Below are positions 17,756 to 25,943 of a stretch of DNA of 64,000 nt, piece by piece. Made by a program: the position numbers and the translations under genes. Source of the DNA: Filimonas zeae. GTDB lineage: Bacteria > Bacteroidota > Bacteroidia > Chitinophagales > Chitinophagaceae. Location of the stretch: positions 1,364,001 through 1,428,000 of the forward strand of contig NZ_BMIB01000003.1 in the NCBI RefSeq assembly GCF_014641615.1, in the 5' to 3' direction. The notes beneath the pieces were generated by a model. That model saw nothing but the letters and a program-made list of their open reading frames with translations, did no database searches and was not told the DNA's origin. The stretch's first letter is position 1; every line of letters starts with the position of its first letter.

Positions 17756-18700
17756 TTAATCTATGGCACTCTGGCTCCACGCCTGCTCACCCACGGGCAC
17801 CGCCGCATTTATTTCCTCACTCTTTTCTGCACTCATCTGCTGATCTAACACATTCACACTGTCATTAGTGCGTTCAGTACCATCCGGCTCTGTATTCAGC
17901 ATACCATTGGTGTCCAGCACATATTGCACCGGATCATTCACATACTGCCATACCTCTCCCAGCTGTGTACTCTCGCCCTCATTCCACGGGCCACGCACTT
18001 CAGAGCCGTTGCTCATATTAAAGTACAGATTGGTATATCGGGGATCGCTTTGTAACACGGCTGGTGGAAAAGCGGGTGTTATCGTTTGCAGAGCAGCTTC
18101 AAACATCTGATAGTGGGCTACTTCACGGGCCATCAGAAAATGAAGCGTTTCTTTTACATACGGATCATCGGTAAACTGTAACAGGTACTCGTACGTAACT
18201 TTTGCTCTGGACTCTGCCGCAATATCAGACCGCAGATCAACCGATAAATCGCCGTTACAATCGCCATTAATATAGGCTGCCGTCCATGGCACACCCTGGC
18301 TGTTGGTATAGGCAGGTGTACCGCCGCTGGAAGTAAGAAACTGAGGCGCAACAATAGCCTGATGAATAAACTCTTCTTTCCGCTGTTTACCATCCAGCAT
18401 CTGCATAATTTCAGATTCATTGGCGGCGTTCTTCAGATCGCCGTTTATGCCCTGCAACAGCATCTGAATAGTAGCACCCACAATTTCCAGGTGGCTAAAC
18501 TCTTCTGTAGCAATATCCATCAGCAAATCATACTTATCCGGAAAAGGGGTACGCGCACCAAACGCCTGTCCAAAATAACGCAATGCCGCTGCCAGCTCTC
18601 CGTTGGCGCCGCCAAACTGCTCCAGCAATAAGGAAGCAAAACCTGGATCGGGACGCGATACCCGGGCATTAAACTGAAGTTCTTTTACATGATAGAACAT
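17756..18700 (-). CDS. Manganese catalase (ferritin-like)
   Basis: 314 residues. The opening MFYHVKELQFNARVSRPDP, the ligands in LLLEQFGGANGELAAA, ATEEFSHLEIV, ESRAKVTYEYL and AREVAHYQMF, and the C-terminal extension are those of non-haem Mn catalases, which dismutate hydrogen peroxide at a dimanganese site. The protein is cytoplasmic and of normal length. It is the first gene of a likely two-gene operon with the DsbA-like protein. The AT-rich upstream region probably holds its promoter, but no box is clear enough to list. Confidence 0.93.
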   Translation of the reverse strand: MFYHVKELQFNARVSRPDPGFASLLLEQFGGANGELAAALRYFGQAFGARTPFPDKYDLLMDIATEEFSHLEIVGATIQMLLQGINGDLKNAANESEIMQMLDGKQRKEEFIHQAIVAPQFLTSSGGTPAYTNSQGVPWTAAYINGDCNGDLSVDLRSDIAAESRAKVTYEYLLQFTDDPYVKETLHFLMAREVAHYQMFEAALQTITPAFPPAVLQSDPRYTNLYFNMSNGSEVRGPWNEGESTQLGEVWQYVNDPVQYVLDTNGMLNTEPDGTERTNDSVNVLDQQMSAEKSEEINAAVPVGEQAWSQSAID

Positions 18701-18844
18701 AATAATTAATTTACCCTATAGCCCCAATAAGCATACCCTATACCCTGATAATTAAAGTATTTATTGTAATATGATAATTTTGCAACTATTGCAAAAAAAG
18801 CCCCGTACAGTACCCATTCAGGGTTTTACAACATCCTGAAAACA

Positions 18845-18879
18845 AAGAAGGCCATGATGATAATCACGACCTCCTTCTT
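18845..18879 (-). terminator. Terminator of the small membrane protein operon
   Basis: AAGAAGG / CCTTCTT outer stem with an inner CATGAT / ATCACG stem; on the minus strand it is followed by TGTTTT. It lies 26 bp past the stop at 18905. Confidence 0.6.
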
Positions 18880-18904
18880 CCTTAAAACACGCGTACAAAC
18901 AAGT

Positions 18905-19138
18905 TTAATCGTGCCCTTCTGTTTTTACAATTTTATTGTAAATGCCCAGCAGTAAAAAGGGGGCAGCCCATTGCCCTACAAAAAGGCTGGCGTGCTTTTT
19001 ACCGGCGCATCTTAACCCTAACGATACTGCCATTGCCGCCAGCGAAGCGGTTAAAAAAACAGTAGATGGCAGCTTCGCAGTTTGCGACTCAATTTTTTTG
19101 GTGGTTTCACCTTCCGCCTGCGGATTCAATTCAGACAT
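18905..19138 (-). CDS. Small membrane protein, unknown function
   Basis: 77 residues. A polar N-terminus is followed by two hydrophobic stretches (TVFLTASLAAMAVSLGL and ASLFVGQWAAPFLLLGIY). Similar small proteins occur in Bacteroidota next to stress genes. It lies 71 bp downstream of the SPW-type gene on the same strand and may be cotranscribed with it. Confidence 0.7.
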   Translation of the reverse strand: MSELNPQAEGETTKKIESQTAKLPSTVFLTASLAAMAVSLGLRCAGKKHASLFVGQWAAPFLLLGIYNKIVKTEGHD

Positions 19139-19209
19139 ATATCCTCCTTTGGTTTATCCAGGCTGGCGTTCATCTCTTTTCACAAACCTGGGTGTTAATT
19201 ATTGAAATA

Positions 19210-19608
19210 CTATCTTGTAACAGCCCCTTTCCGCTCCCGCTCTTTCTGCGCGGCCACTTCATTCAGTCTGCCGGAAGGCTTCGGCCTGGTTAACAGCACA
19301 ACCAGTATTTCCAGCACGCCCACCATTACAAATGGAGTGCTGATGGTGTTAGAAAATTTAAACAGCCAGGGAGAGGCAATCAGCAAAGCCCCGGTAATAC
19401 AATCCATAACCAGGTGGGTATTCATAGATATTGCCTTAATGGCTCCCGCTTCGTAATTGGTCATAAAGCTATACACAAGTATTATCAGGCCTACTAAAGA
19501 AGAAACCAATGCCGGCGTTCCTTCATAGCTTAGTACCCAGGGTAATATCAGTGCAATGCCAACAATGTAATCGAGGTATCCGTGTACTTTGGTTGATATA
19601 ATGTTCAT
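19210..19608 (-). CDS. SPW-repeat-type integral membrane protein
   Basis: 132 residues from MNIISTKVHGYLDY; the upstream in-frame start at 19683 would add 25 poorly conserved residues. Four membrane segments are arranged as two similar halves, each ending in a Pro-Trp pair (ILPWVL and ASPWLFKF), the mark of the SPW repeat family. The function of the family is unknown. The C-terminal tail is basic (RPKPSGRLNE, QKERERKG) and cytoplasmic. Confidence 0.8.
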   Translation of the reverse strand: MNIISTKVHGYLDYIVGIALILPWVLSYEGTPALVSSLVGLIILVYSFMTNYEAGAIKAISMNTHLVMDCITGALLIASPWLFKFSNTISTPFVMVGVLEILVVLLTRPKPSGRLNEVAAQKERERKGAVTR

Positions 19609-19745
19609 AGCATTAACAACATAAAAACTATACCCTGTATTAATGGGCACGGTTATGCCGGTAACGCCACTTATTTTGCCCAAATAAGGCCAACACTTAT
19701 TTAATAAAAATGATTATGGGTTATTTATGGGATGGATTGCGTTGT

Positions 19746-20129
19746 TCAACCGGAAAAATCCATCAGAAGCACATTATGTAACTGCGTATACAGTTCTGAC
19801 AGGCTGGTGCTTTTAGGCAGAAAATAATTTGCACCTAATGATACCGCCAGATATTGTTCCCACGAAGAGGTGGAAGTCATAATAAAAGGAACAGACAACT
19901 TCAATACATCCCGTACCTGCTGTAAAAACAATATTCCGTCCATTACGGGCATATTAATATCAGAAATAATGAGGTCGGGCTTTTCAATAGCCAGGCTTTG
20001 AAGCCCTTCCATCCCGTTTTTTGCATGCTTACATTCTATGGATGGATCAATTCTGCGGATGGTCTGCTCTAAAAAGGCAATATCGTCCACATCATCATCT
20101 ACCAGTAAAATTTGCCTGTAATTTATCAT
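19746..20129 (-). CDS. Single-domain CheY-like response regulator
   Basis: 127 residues, one receiver domain and no output domain. The acidic pocket DDDVDD (11-16), phosphoacceptor Asp57 in ISDINMP, Thr85/Ser86 and Lys106 in LPKS are all present. Such stand-alone receivers in Bacteroidota usually serve phosphorelays of hybrid kinases or GAF/PAS kinases. The closest kinase in the window is the GAF kinase at 22614, about 2.5 kb away on the other strand; pairing is possible but unproven. Confidence 0.92.
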   Translation of the reverse strand: MINYRQILLVDDDVDDIAFLEQTIRRIDPSIECKHAKNGMEGLQSLAIEKPDLIISDINMPVMDGILFLQQVRDVLKLSVPFIMTSTSSWEQYLAVSLGANYFLPKSTSLSELYTQLHNVLLMDFSG

Positions 20130-20316
20130 AGGTGCTTTTTTAATACAAGCGCTACTGAAAAACAGCTTGTTAGCAAAGCAGGCAACAGATCAGAAGCAAT
20201 GCAACGTTGTATCCCTTCCAGCCTCAAAGGCTAATCATGTCTCCACTTTACTCAAAGATACACTTCAAATTACAAGTATTATAATCACCCGAAGCAGTAC
20301 GGAATTCAGAACGGGA

Positions 20317-20559
20317 AATAAGGGAAGCCAAAGCAATCTGTTAGTTGATCATGTTATAAAGCTATAAAGTAGCACTCTTTTCTACCAGTACGTTGCGTGC
20401 ACGCATGTAGGTAGTACTGGAAGGACCAGGCGAACCGGAAGAGCCTTCCATTTGATAATCAATAATAATATTGAAGCGCTTGCCTACAAAGTTGGCGCCT
20501 GTCTGCGTACTTTTCAACACGCCATCTACCCAGTATTCAATAGAAACATCCGTTGCACG
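20317..20559 (-). pseudogene. Duplicated 3' end of the GH16-like gene
   Basis: On the minus strand 20559-20362 reads ATDVSIEYWVDGVLKSTQTG to VLVEKSATL and stop, almost identical to the last 65 residues of the GH16-like protein at 14227. The similarity continues about 45 bp past the stop (CAATCTGTTAGTTGATCATG is shared exactly). The 5' part of the gene is missing, and the fragment abuts the stop codon of the GH2 gene. It cannot be expressed as an enzyme. Confidence 0.9.
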
Positions 20560-22332
20560 TTAAAGGGGAGATGCCAGTAAGCCCGCAGGTACTTTCAATG
20601 CTCCCGTGGCAAAATCAATTAATCCATTGCGCTCCTCTTCAATATCTGTAGCCTGGGTATATACATCTCCGGCAATGGGCCGTTTCCGTAACTCGGCTTT
20701 AAACAGTTGTATCTGCCGGCTACGCTCCTGGTTATCATTAGGGCCGCCATACTCCACAAAACCAAAGCCGCCCCATTCACTTACCACCAGGGGCACCTGT
20801 TTTCTGAAAAAGAAAGGGTCGCCTACTACCAGCGGAAAAGCAGCTACGCCAGACTGTCTGCCGGTTATAAACAAATCCAGCAGTTCGCTCCATTTGGGCA
20901 GGTTAGCCGTATACAAATGGGCGGTAAGCAAATCGCTCTTCAAACGCCCTTCATAAGAAATGTGCTGCCAGCCATCATTGTCCACCACCAGAAACTCCGG
21001 ATGGGCTATCATCAGATAATGATACATATCTGTAATATACTTTCTCGTTTCCGGGTTGGTAGCTATATCCTGTGCGCCCCAGTCTTCATTATACAGGCTC
21101 CATATTACAATGGAAGGATGCGTACCCATCAACGCCAGCATCCTCAGCAACTCTGCCTGGTGGTTCTCACGGCTTTTGGGAGAGGAACGGTGCGGGCTGG
21201 GTACTTCTACCCACAGCAACAGGCCCAGTTTATCCGCCAGGTCGTATATGCGCGGGTCCACACCGGCTATATGAATACGCACCAGGTTACAACCCAGCTT
21301 CTTCATCGCGTGCATGTGCAGCTGAATCAGCTCGTAATCAGCTAACCCGGGCTGGTATAAAATGCCATCCAGATATACCGGCTTGTTGTTCAGGTATATA
21401 TACCTGCCTCTGGCCTCTATCTTTCTTAATCCAAAGCTCGATTTAATCTGCGCGCTATACCCTGTAGCATCCTGTAACTGCGCCACCAGCCGGTATAAAT
21501 GCGGGTTTTCCGGTGTCCATAGCTGTGCATCCGGTATTTCAATTACCAGGCGCTGCTTTTTCTGTCCGGCTTCTATAAAAAGAGCATATTCGTCTGTGGC
21601 AACCGGCAGGGCCGTTGGCTCTGCGCGGTTAAAAACCTGCAGTTTTATGGTGTACATACCCGCATCATGTATGCGGGTGGTAAAATTAAGCCGCACCAGA
21701 TTGTCTTCTATTACACTTACCACGCCAATGCGCGAGCGCAGGCGGTTACGCTCTACTGTTTCCAGCCAGATGCTGCGTACACCACCGGTATAGGTCTGGT
21801 ACCAGATACCTCCGCGTTTGTATACCGATGATTCCTGCTTACCCCTGGGCGTATCGGCATCCATTGTACTTTCTATACGAATGGTAAGCCGGTTCTCCGG
21901 CTGCAGCAGCGCCGCATCCAGCTCATACGAAAAGGAAGTGTATTCCCCCCGGTGTACCTCCTCTCCCTCTATGGTTTGCAGCAAAATGCCATTTAACCAT
22001 ACCCGCGTTTCATAACCACAGGCACCCAGTGTTAATTGTAACAGCGAATTGGGGTTCAGGCTTGCTCCCAAACTTTCCGGAACAGTAAACAGCCGTTCAT
22101 ACCACACCACCACCCTGTCTTTCCAGCTTGCCTGTGCGGGCTGCAGTTTAGCCATATGCGCTTCCACACTGCCCGGCCAGTGGGCAATATGCTTATAGGC
22201 GTGCGCCTGCTGCCATTGTTCCGTTAACCCTATATTATCAGCATCCGGTTCAAAATTCCATATCCCATTCAGCAACACAAAAGAATTAGGACGTATTACC
22301 GATCGTGGAAGCGGATTGTCATCTGTACTCAT
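20560..22332 (-). CDS. GH2-family glycoside hydrolase
   Basis: 590 residues. An N-terminal jelly-roll sugar-binding domain (about 15-190), an Ig-like domain (about 195-305) and a TIM barrel (about 310-570) follow the GH2 order. The acid/base is Glu416 in WSLYNEDWG, and the nucleophile Glu519 lies in VVSEWGGFG. It is shorter than lacZ-type enzymes and resembles beta-glucuronidase or beta-mannosidase-like GH2 members. No signal peptide is evident, so it may act in the cytoplasm. Its stop codon touches a GH16 gene fragment, so the 3' flank is rearranged, but the barrel looks complete. Confidence 0.9.
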   Translation of the reverse strand: MSTDDNPLPRSVIRPNSFVLLNGIWNFEPDADNIGLTEQWQQAHAYKHIAHWPGSVEAHMAKLQPAQASWKDRVVVWYERLFTVPESLGASLNPNSLLQLTLGACGYETRVWLNGILLQTIEGEEVHRGEYTSFSYELDAALLQPENRLTIRIESTMDADTPRGKQESSVYKRGGIWYQTYTGGVRSIWLETVERNRLRSRIGVVSVIEDNLVRLNFTTRIHDAGMYTIKLQVFNRAEPTALPVATDEYALFIEAGQKKQRLVIEIPDAQLWTPENPHLYRLVAQLQDATGYSAQIKSSFGLRKIEARGRYIYLNNKPVYLDGILYQPGLADYELIQLHMHAMKKLGCNLVRIHIAGVDPRIYDLADKLGLLLWVEVPSPHRSSPKSRENHQAELLRMLALMGTHPSIVIWSLYNEDWGAQDIATNPETRKYITDMYHYLMIAHPEFLVVDNDGWQHISYEGRLKSDLLTAHLYTANLPKWSELLDLFITGRQSGVAAFPLVVGDPFFFRKQVPLVVSEWGGFGFVEYGGPNDNQERSRQIQLFKAELRKRPIAGDVYTQATDIEEERNGLIDFATGALKVPAGLLASPL

Positions 22333-22613
22333 AAATTATCTTTTGCTGATAGAAAGATTACGCGGGGTGAAGATTTTGCGGACATGTGAAGCGATCAGCC
22401 GTTTTATCAGTATTCTAAAGATAGGTGTAAATGAACCGGTACCCTCTTTTATTTTGCACCACGCTGCCTGGCAGGCAGGTAATAACCAATCAGCATGATT
22501 ACAGTCCGGTTTACATTAGTGCATCCACACCCGTAAATTAGGGAGGTTTGCAGGAAAAAGCTATTTTTAGCAAATAAGCCTCGGTTTTATGCCGGAATGG
22601 TTGTTCAGTAATT

Positions 22614-23879
22614 ATGTTTGAGAATATGGAGATGCCTGATAAAAAGCTACTGGAAGACATTCAGAAAATTCAGTCGCTGGAAATAATTCCCTCTATCCTG
22701 GATCTGGTTTGCCGCAGTACCGGAATGCGCTTTGCCGCTGTGGCACGGGTAACAGAAAAACAGTGGATTGCCTGTGTGGTAAAAGATGATATTGAGTTTG
22801 GTTTAAAAGCAGGTGGAGAACTACAGATTGAAACCACCATCTGTAACGATATCCGATCTACCGGCGAACCGGTAGTAATTGATCATGTGCGTGAAGACGA
22901 GCGGTTTAAAAATCACCATACACCCCGGATATATGGCTTTCAAAGCTATATATCTATGCCCATTATTTTGAAAGACGGCACTTTTTTCGGCACACTGTGC
23001 GCTATTGATCCCCTGCCCATTCCCTTATCGGACATGAATGCGGCTACTATGTTCGCCCTGTATGCCGATCTTATTTCTTTCCACCTCTATTCGCAGGAGC
23101 AACGGGCACAGCAAAACCAACTGTTAGAATCTACCCGGTTTCAGCTCCAGCAATCACAGAATAATCTACGCCAGTACTCACACATCAGCCGCCACACCCT
23201 GCAGGAGCCGCTGCGTAAACTACAGTTGTTTTCAGGTATGCTGGAGCAGGATATGAATTTGCCGCCTAACCATAAGGCAGTTACCATTGCAGGCAAGATT
23301 AATATTCTGGCTGCTGAATTCAGCACCATGATTAACGACCTTACAGATTTCTCAGATTTTGAACAAAAAACAGACGAGTTTCAACTGGTGGATCTGGATA
23401 CCGTGTTAAAAGCAGTTTTAAACCGGCTGCGGTTTAAAATAGCGGCCAAAGAGGCCCTTGTACACCGGAGCACGCTAACTATTCTGCCTGCCATTCCCCA
23501 GCAGATCAGCCAGCTTTTTTATCATGTGCTGGATAATGCCTTAACCTTTACCAACCCGCTGGTGCCGGTAGAAATTAATGTGTATGGCTGTGATGTAACA
23601 GCAGAAGAACTGGCAGCCTATACACACCTTACAGATAAAGACAACTATTATAAAGTATGCATTGAAGACAATGGTATTGGCTTTGACCGGGGCCATAGCA
23701 GCCAGATTTTTGATTTGTTTGCACGGCTCAACACCAAAGAACAATATGCAGGCATAGGCATGGGTTTATCGCAGGCCAGAAAAATTATAGAGCATCATAA
23801 CGGCTTTATTATAGTAGACTCTGAAACCGGTAAAGGCACGCGGTTTTGCCTGGTATTTCCTAAAACACTGCCCCAATAA
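22614..23879 (+). CDS. GAF-domain sensor histidine kinase
   Basis: 421 residues, no membrane segment. A GAF domain covers about 15-170 (TTICNDIRSTGEPVVI, YISMPIILKDGTFFGTLCAI). The kinase half has an H-box SRHTLQEPLRKLQL, N-box HVLDNALTFTNP, EDNGIGFD and GIGMGLSQARKIIE. This is the phytochrome-like kinase class common in Bacteroidota. The ligand is unknown. Its 3' end converges on the SusD gene of locus A with a hairpin between. Confidence 0.92.
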   Translation: MFENMEMPDKKLLEDIQKIQSLEIIPSILDLVCRSTGMRFAAVARVTEKQWIACVVKDDIEFGLKAGGELQIETTICNDIRSTGEPVVIDHVREDERFKNHHTPRIYGFQSYISMPIILKDGTFFGTLCAIDPLPIPLSDMNAATMFALYADLISFHLYSQEQRAQQNQLLESTRFQLQQSQNNLRQYSHISRHTLQEPLRKLQLFSGMLEQDMNLPPNHKAVTIAGKINILAAEFSTMINDLTDFSDFEQKTDEFQLVDLDTVLKAVLNRLRFKIAAKEALVHRSTLTILPAIPQQISQLFYHVLDNALTFTNPLVPVEINVYGCDVTAEELAAYTHLTDKDNYYKVCIEDNGIGFDRGHSSQIFDLFARLNTKEQYAGIGMGLSQARKIIEHHNGFIIVDSETGKGTRFCLVFPKTLPQ

Positions 23880-23882
23880 AAA

Positions 23883-23911
23883 GGGGCAGGTAATAATACC
23901 CGCCCCGTGTG
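23883..23911. terminator. Terminator between the GAF kinase and locus A
   Basis: GGGGCAGGTA / TACCCGCCCC stem (one mismatch) with a 4-nt loop; on the minus strand it is followed by TTTTTATT, so it mainly ends the SusD transcript. Confidence 0.65.
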
Positions 23912-23934
23912 TGCTTTGTGCTATATGAAAATGT

Positions 23935-25926
23935 TTACCAGCCCGGATTTTGCAAAGCAGTCTTTTCCGCTGCGGTAAGCGGGCGACCGTCTTTGTTATT
24001 GGCATCCAGGTAGCTTTGTGGTATAGGTCTCAGATAATGTTTGGGTGCCACTGGCCTTGCTTCATCGTTAAACGTGTTGCAACGTTTTACCAGTGTTTTG
24101 GTTCTTGCCAGGTCTTCCCAACGCATCAGCTCTCCCATCAGCTCGCGGGAACGCTCGTTCAATATAAAGGCTATAAACTTATCGCCATTGCTACCCGCGC
24201 CCAGCTTGTCGTAGAAATCACCGGTGGAGTTGAAGATATCTGCAGAGCTGTTCAGGTGCATAGATGATAAGGTGCTGGCGGTAGTTACCGCCATATTGTT
24301 ATTAGATTCATAATACGTATTTCTGTCTGAATAAGAAGCATTACTGGTTGTTACAGGATTGGTTTTGTACGCCACACCACCGTCTGTATAAGCAGCACGA
24401 TCCTCCCCTGCTTTGTAGGCAGCACGGTCGCGCACCATGTTAATGTAAGTAACGGCCTGGTCGTAGTTGCCTTTACGTCCGTAGGCTTCCGCTGCTATCA
24501 GATAAGTTTCTGCCAGGCGGGCCAGTATACCATCCCGTTGTCCAAACTGAGAAGGTACTCCGTTGCGTGAGCCATCCATGAATTTGGAAAGCGCTACAAA
24601 ACGGCTTGCCTCATAGTTGCCATGCGAGCCAATCATATTTTCGGCCTGTCCGGCAAAATAACGAACAAACATATGTGGCGCCCGGAAACGGATGCTGGTA
24701 GGTATTTTAGGGCTGATGCCTGTATACCGGGTATCACCGGCATTGTTAACAATGTACAGGATAGATTCCTGCCCCAGTGTAAAACGCGGCTGCCCAACCA
24801 TTGCAGGCGTAGCTGCATTGCTGGTATCCCATTTGGGAGCGGTACCCGGGTTATTACATACATAACGGGTTTTAAAACTTTTCCAGAATCTGGAATCGTT
24901 TACACGGTCAAATACATCCAGCGCATAATCGGTAGAACGCAGGCGCTGAAACTCCCTGCCACCAGACAAATCACGCACCATACCTGCCAGGTTCTGATAT
25001 ACCGAAGGGTAATACAGGTGTACCTGATTGCCGTAACGGCCCTGCGTGGTAACGTTGTTAGAAAACTGTGCAGCCAGTATTATCTCAGGCAGTTTTTCGT
25101 TAGGGCCATCAGGCGTGGTAAAATTCCACAACTCTGCAAAATTGGAAGCCAGGGAATGTTTGCCGCTGGTAATTACAATTTCAGAGTATTTAATAGCGCT
25201 ATCCAGATCAGATGTTTTGGTATCACTGTTCCACTCATCATACAATTCACTTGCGCGGAACAAATATGCCTTTGCCAGAAAATGCGCTGCTGCATATTTG
25301 GTAATTCTACCGGTTTCGGCAGGCGTGGGTGGCAGCAGGTTATACGCTTCTGTAAAATCTTTAATTACCTGTGCGTAGGTTTCTTTGGCAGTGCTACGTC
25401 CAAACTCTGTTTCCAGGGTTTTGGTTTGCGTTAATTTCAACAGTACGCCACCAAACTGCTTTACCAGCTTAAAGTAATCAAATGCACGCATAAAATATCC
25501 CTCACCCAGGCGCGTATTCCTGTTGGCACCATCACCATAATACAACGGCACATTTTCAATCAGAATATTGGCCGAGTTAATGTTGGCATACATACTGGCA
25601 AACAGCGTACCCACATCGCCGGTAAGGCTGTTCAGGTTTGCATCGTACGAGTTCCAGAATTGCATGGTACGGTCACCACCCACGCAAAACTCGTCTACCC
25701 CATAGTTGGTAGTAGTGTACGCCCACTCATAGTTGAAATGAAACTTGAGGTTCTGATACATACCAATAGACAAATCATCCAGGCCCAGCGGGGTTTGATA
25801 ATCCTGCAAACTTTTGGTAGTAATCAGGTTTTCTTCCAGAAAACTTTTTTTACAGGAGGGCATCAGCATCATAGCACCACAAACCGTTAATGCCGCTGTT
25901 ATCTTTTTCAATATGGTAAGTTGCAT
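23935..25926 (-). CDS. RagB/SusD-family outer-membrane lipoprotein (locus A)
   Basis: 663 residues with lipobox Cys in MLMPSCKKSF. The family hallmarks are present: LGLDDLSIGMYQNLK, NSANILIENVPLY, GEGYFMRAFDYFKLVKQFGG, and near the end RLAETYLIAAEAYGRKGNYDQAVTY and ILNERSRELMGELMRW. The TPR-like core supports a ligand-binding lid over the SusC channel. The gene follows SusC by 17 bp. No glycosidase lies beside it, so the nutrient (glycan, peptide or other) cannot be inferred. It is longer than typical SusD proteins (about 500-550). Confidence 0.95.
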   Translation of the reverse strand: MQLTILKKITAALTVCGAMMLMPSCKKSFLEENLITTKSLQDYQTPLGLDDLSIGMYQNLKFHFNYEWAYTTTNYGVDEFCVGGDRTMQFWNSYDANLNSLTGDVGTLFASMYANINSANILIENVPLYYGDGANRNTRLGEGYFMRAFDYFKLVKQFGGVLLKLTQTKTLETEFGRSTAKETYAQVIKDFTEAYNLLPPTPAETGRITKYAAAHFLAKAYLFRASELYDEWNSDTKTSDLDSAIKYSEIVITSGKHSLASNFAELWNFTTPDGPNEKLPEIILAAQFSNNVTTQGRYGNQVHLYYPSVYQNLAGMVRDLSGGREFQRLRSTDYALDVFDRVNDSRFWKSFKTRYVCNNPGTAPKWDTSNAATPAMVGQPRFTLGQESILYIVNNAGDTRYTGISPKIPTSIRFRAPHMFVRYFAGQAENMIGSHGNYEASRFVALSKFMDGSRNGVPSQFGQRDGILARLAETYLIAAEAYGRKGNYDQAVTYINMVRDRAAYKAGEDRAAYTDGGVAYKTNPVTTSNASYSDRNTYYESNNNMAVTTASTLSSMHLNSSADIFNSTGDFYDKLGAGSNGDKFIAFILNERSRELMGELMRWEDLARTKTLVKRCNTFNDEARPVAPKHYLRPIPQSYLDANNKDGRPLTAAEKTALQNPGW

Positions 25927-25943
25927 AGTAAGTTGTTTTAAAA

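Noticed and set aside
18905..20129. Two-component operon linking the SPW protein, the small membrane protein and the response regulator
   Set aside because: The response regulator ends about 140 bp before the SPW gene and no kinase is adjacent; co-orientation alone is not enough.
24622..25434. 270-residue plus-strand frame
   Set aside because: Lies inside the SusD gene on the opposite strand, which has clear family motifs.
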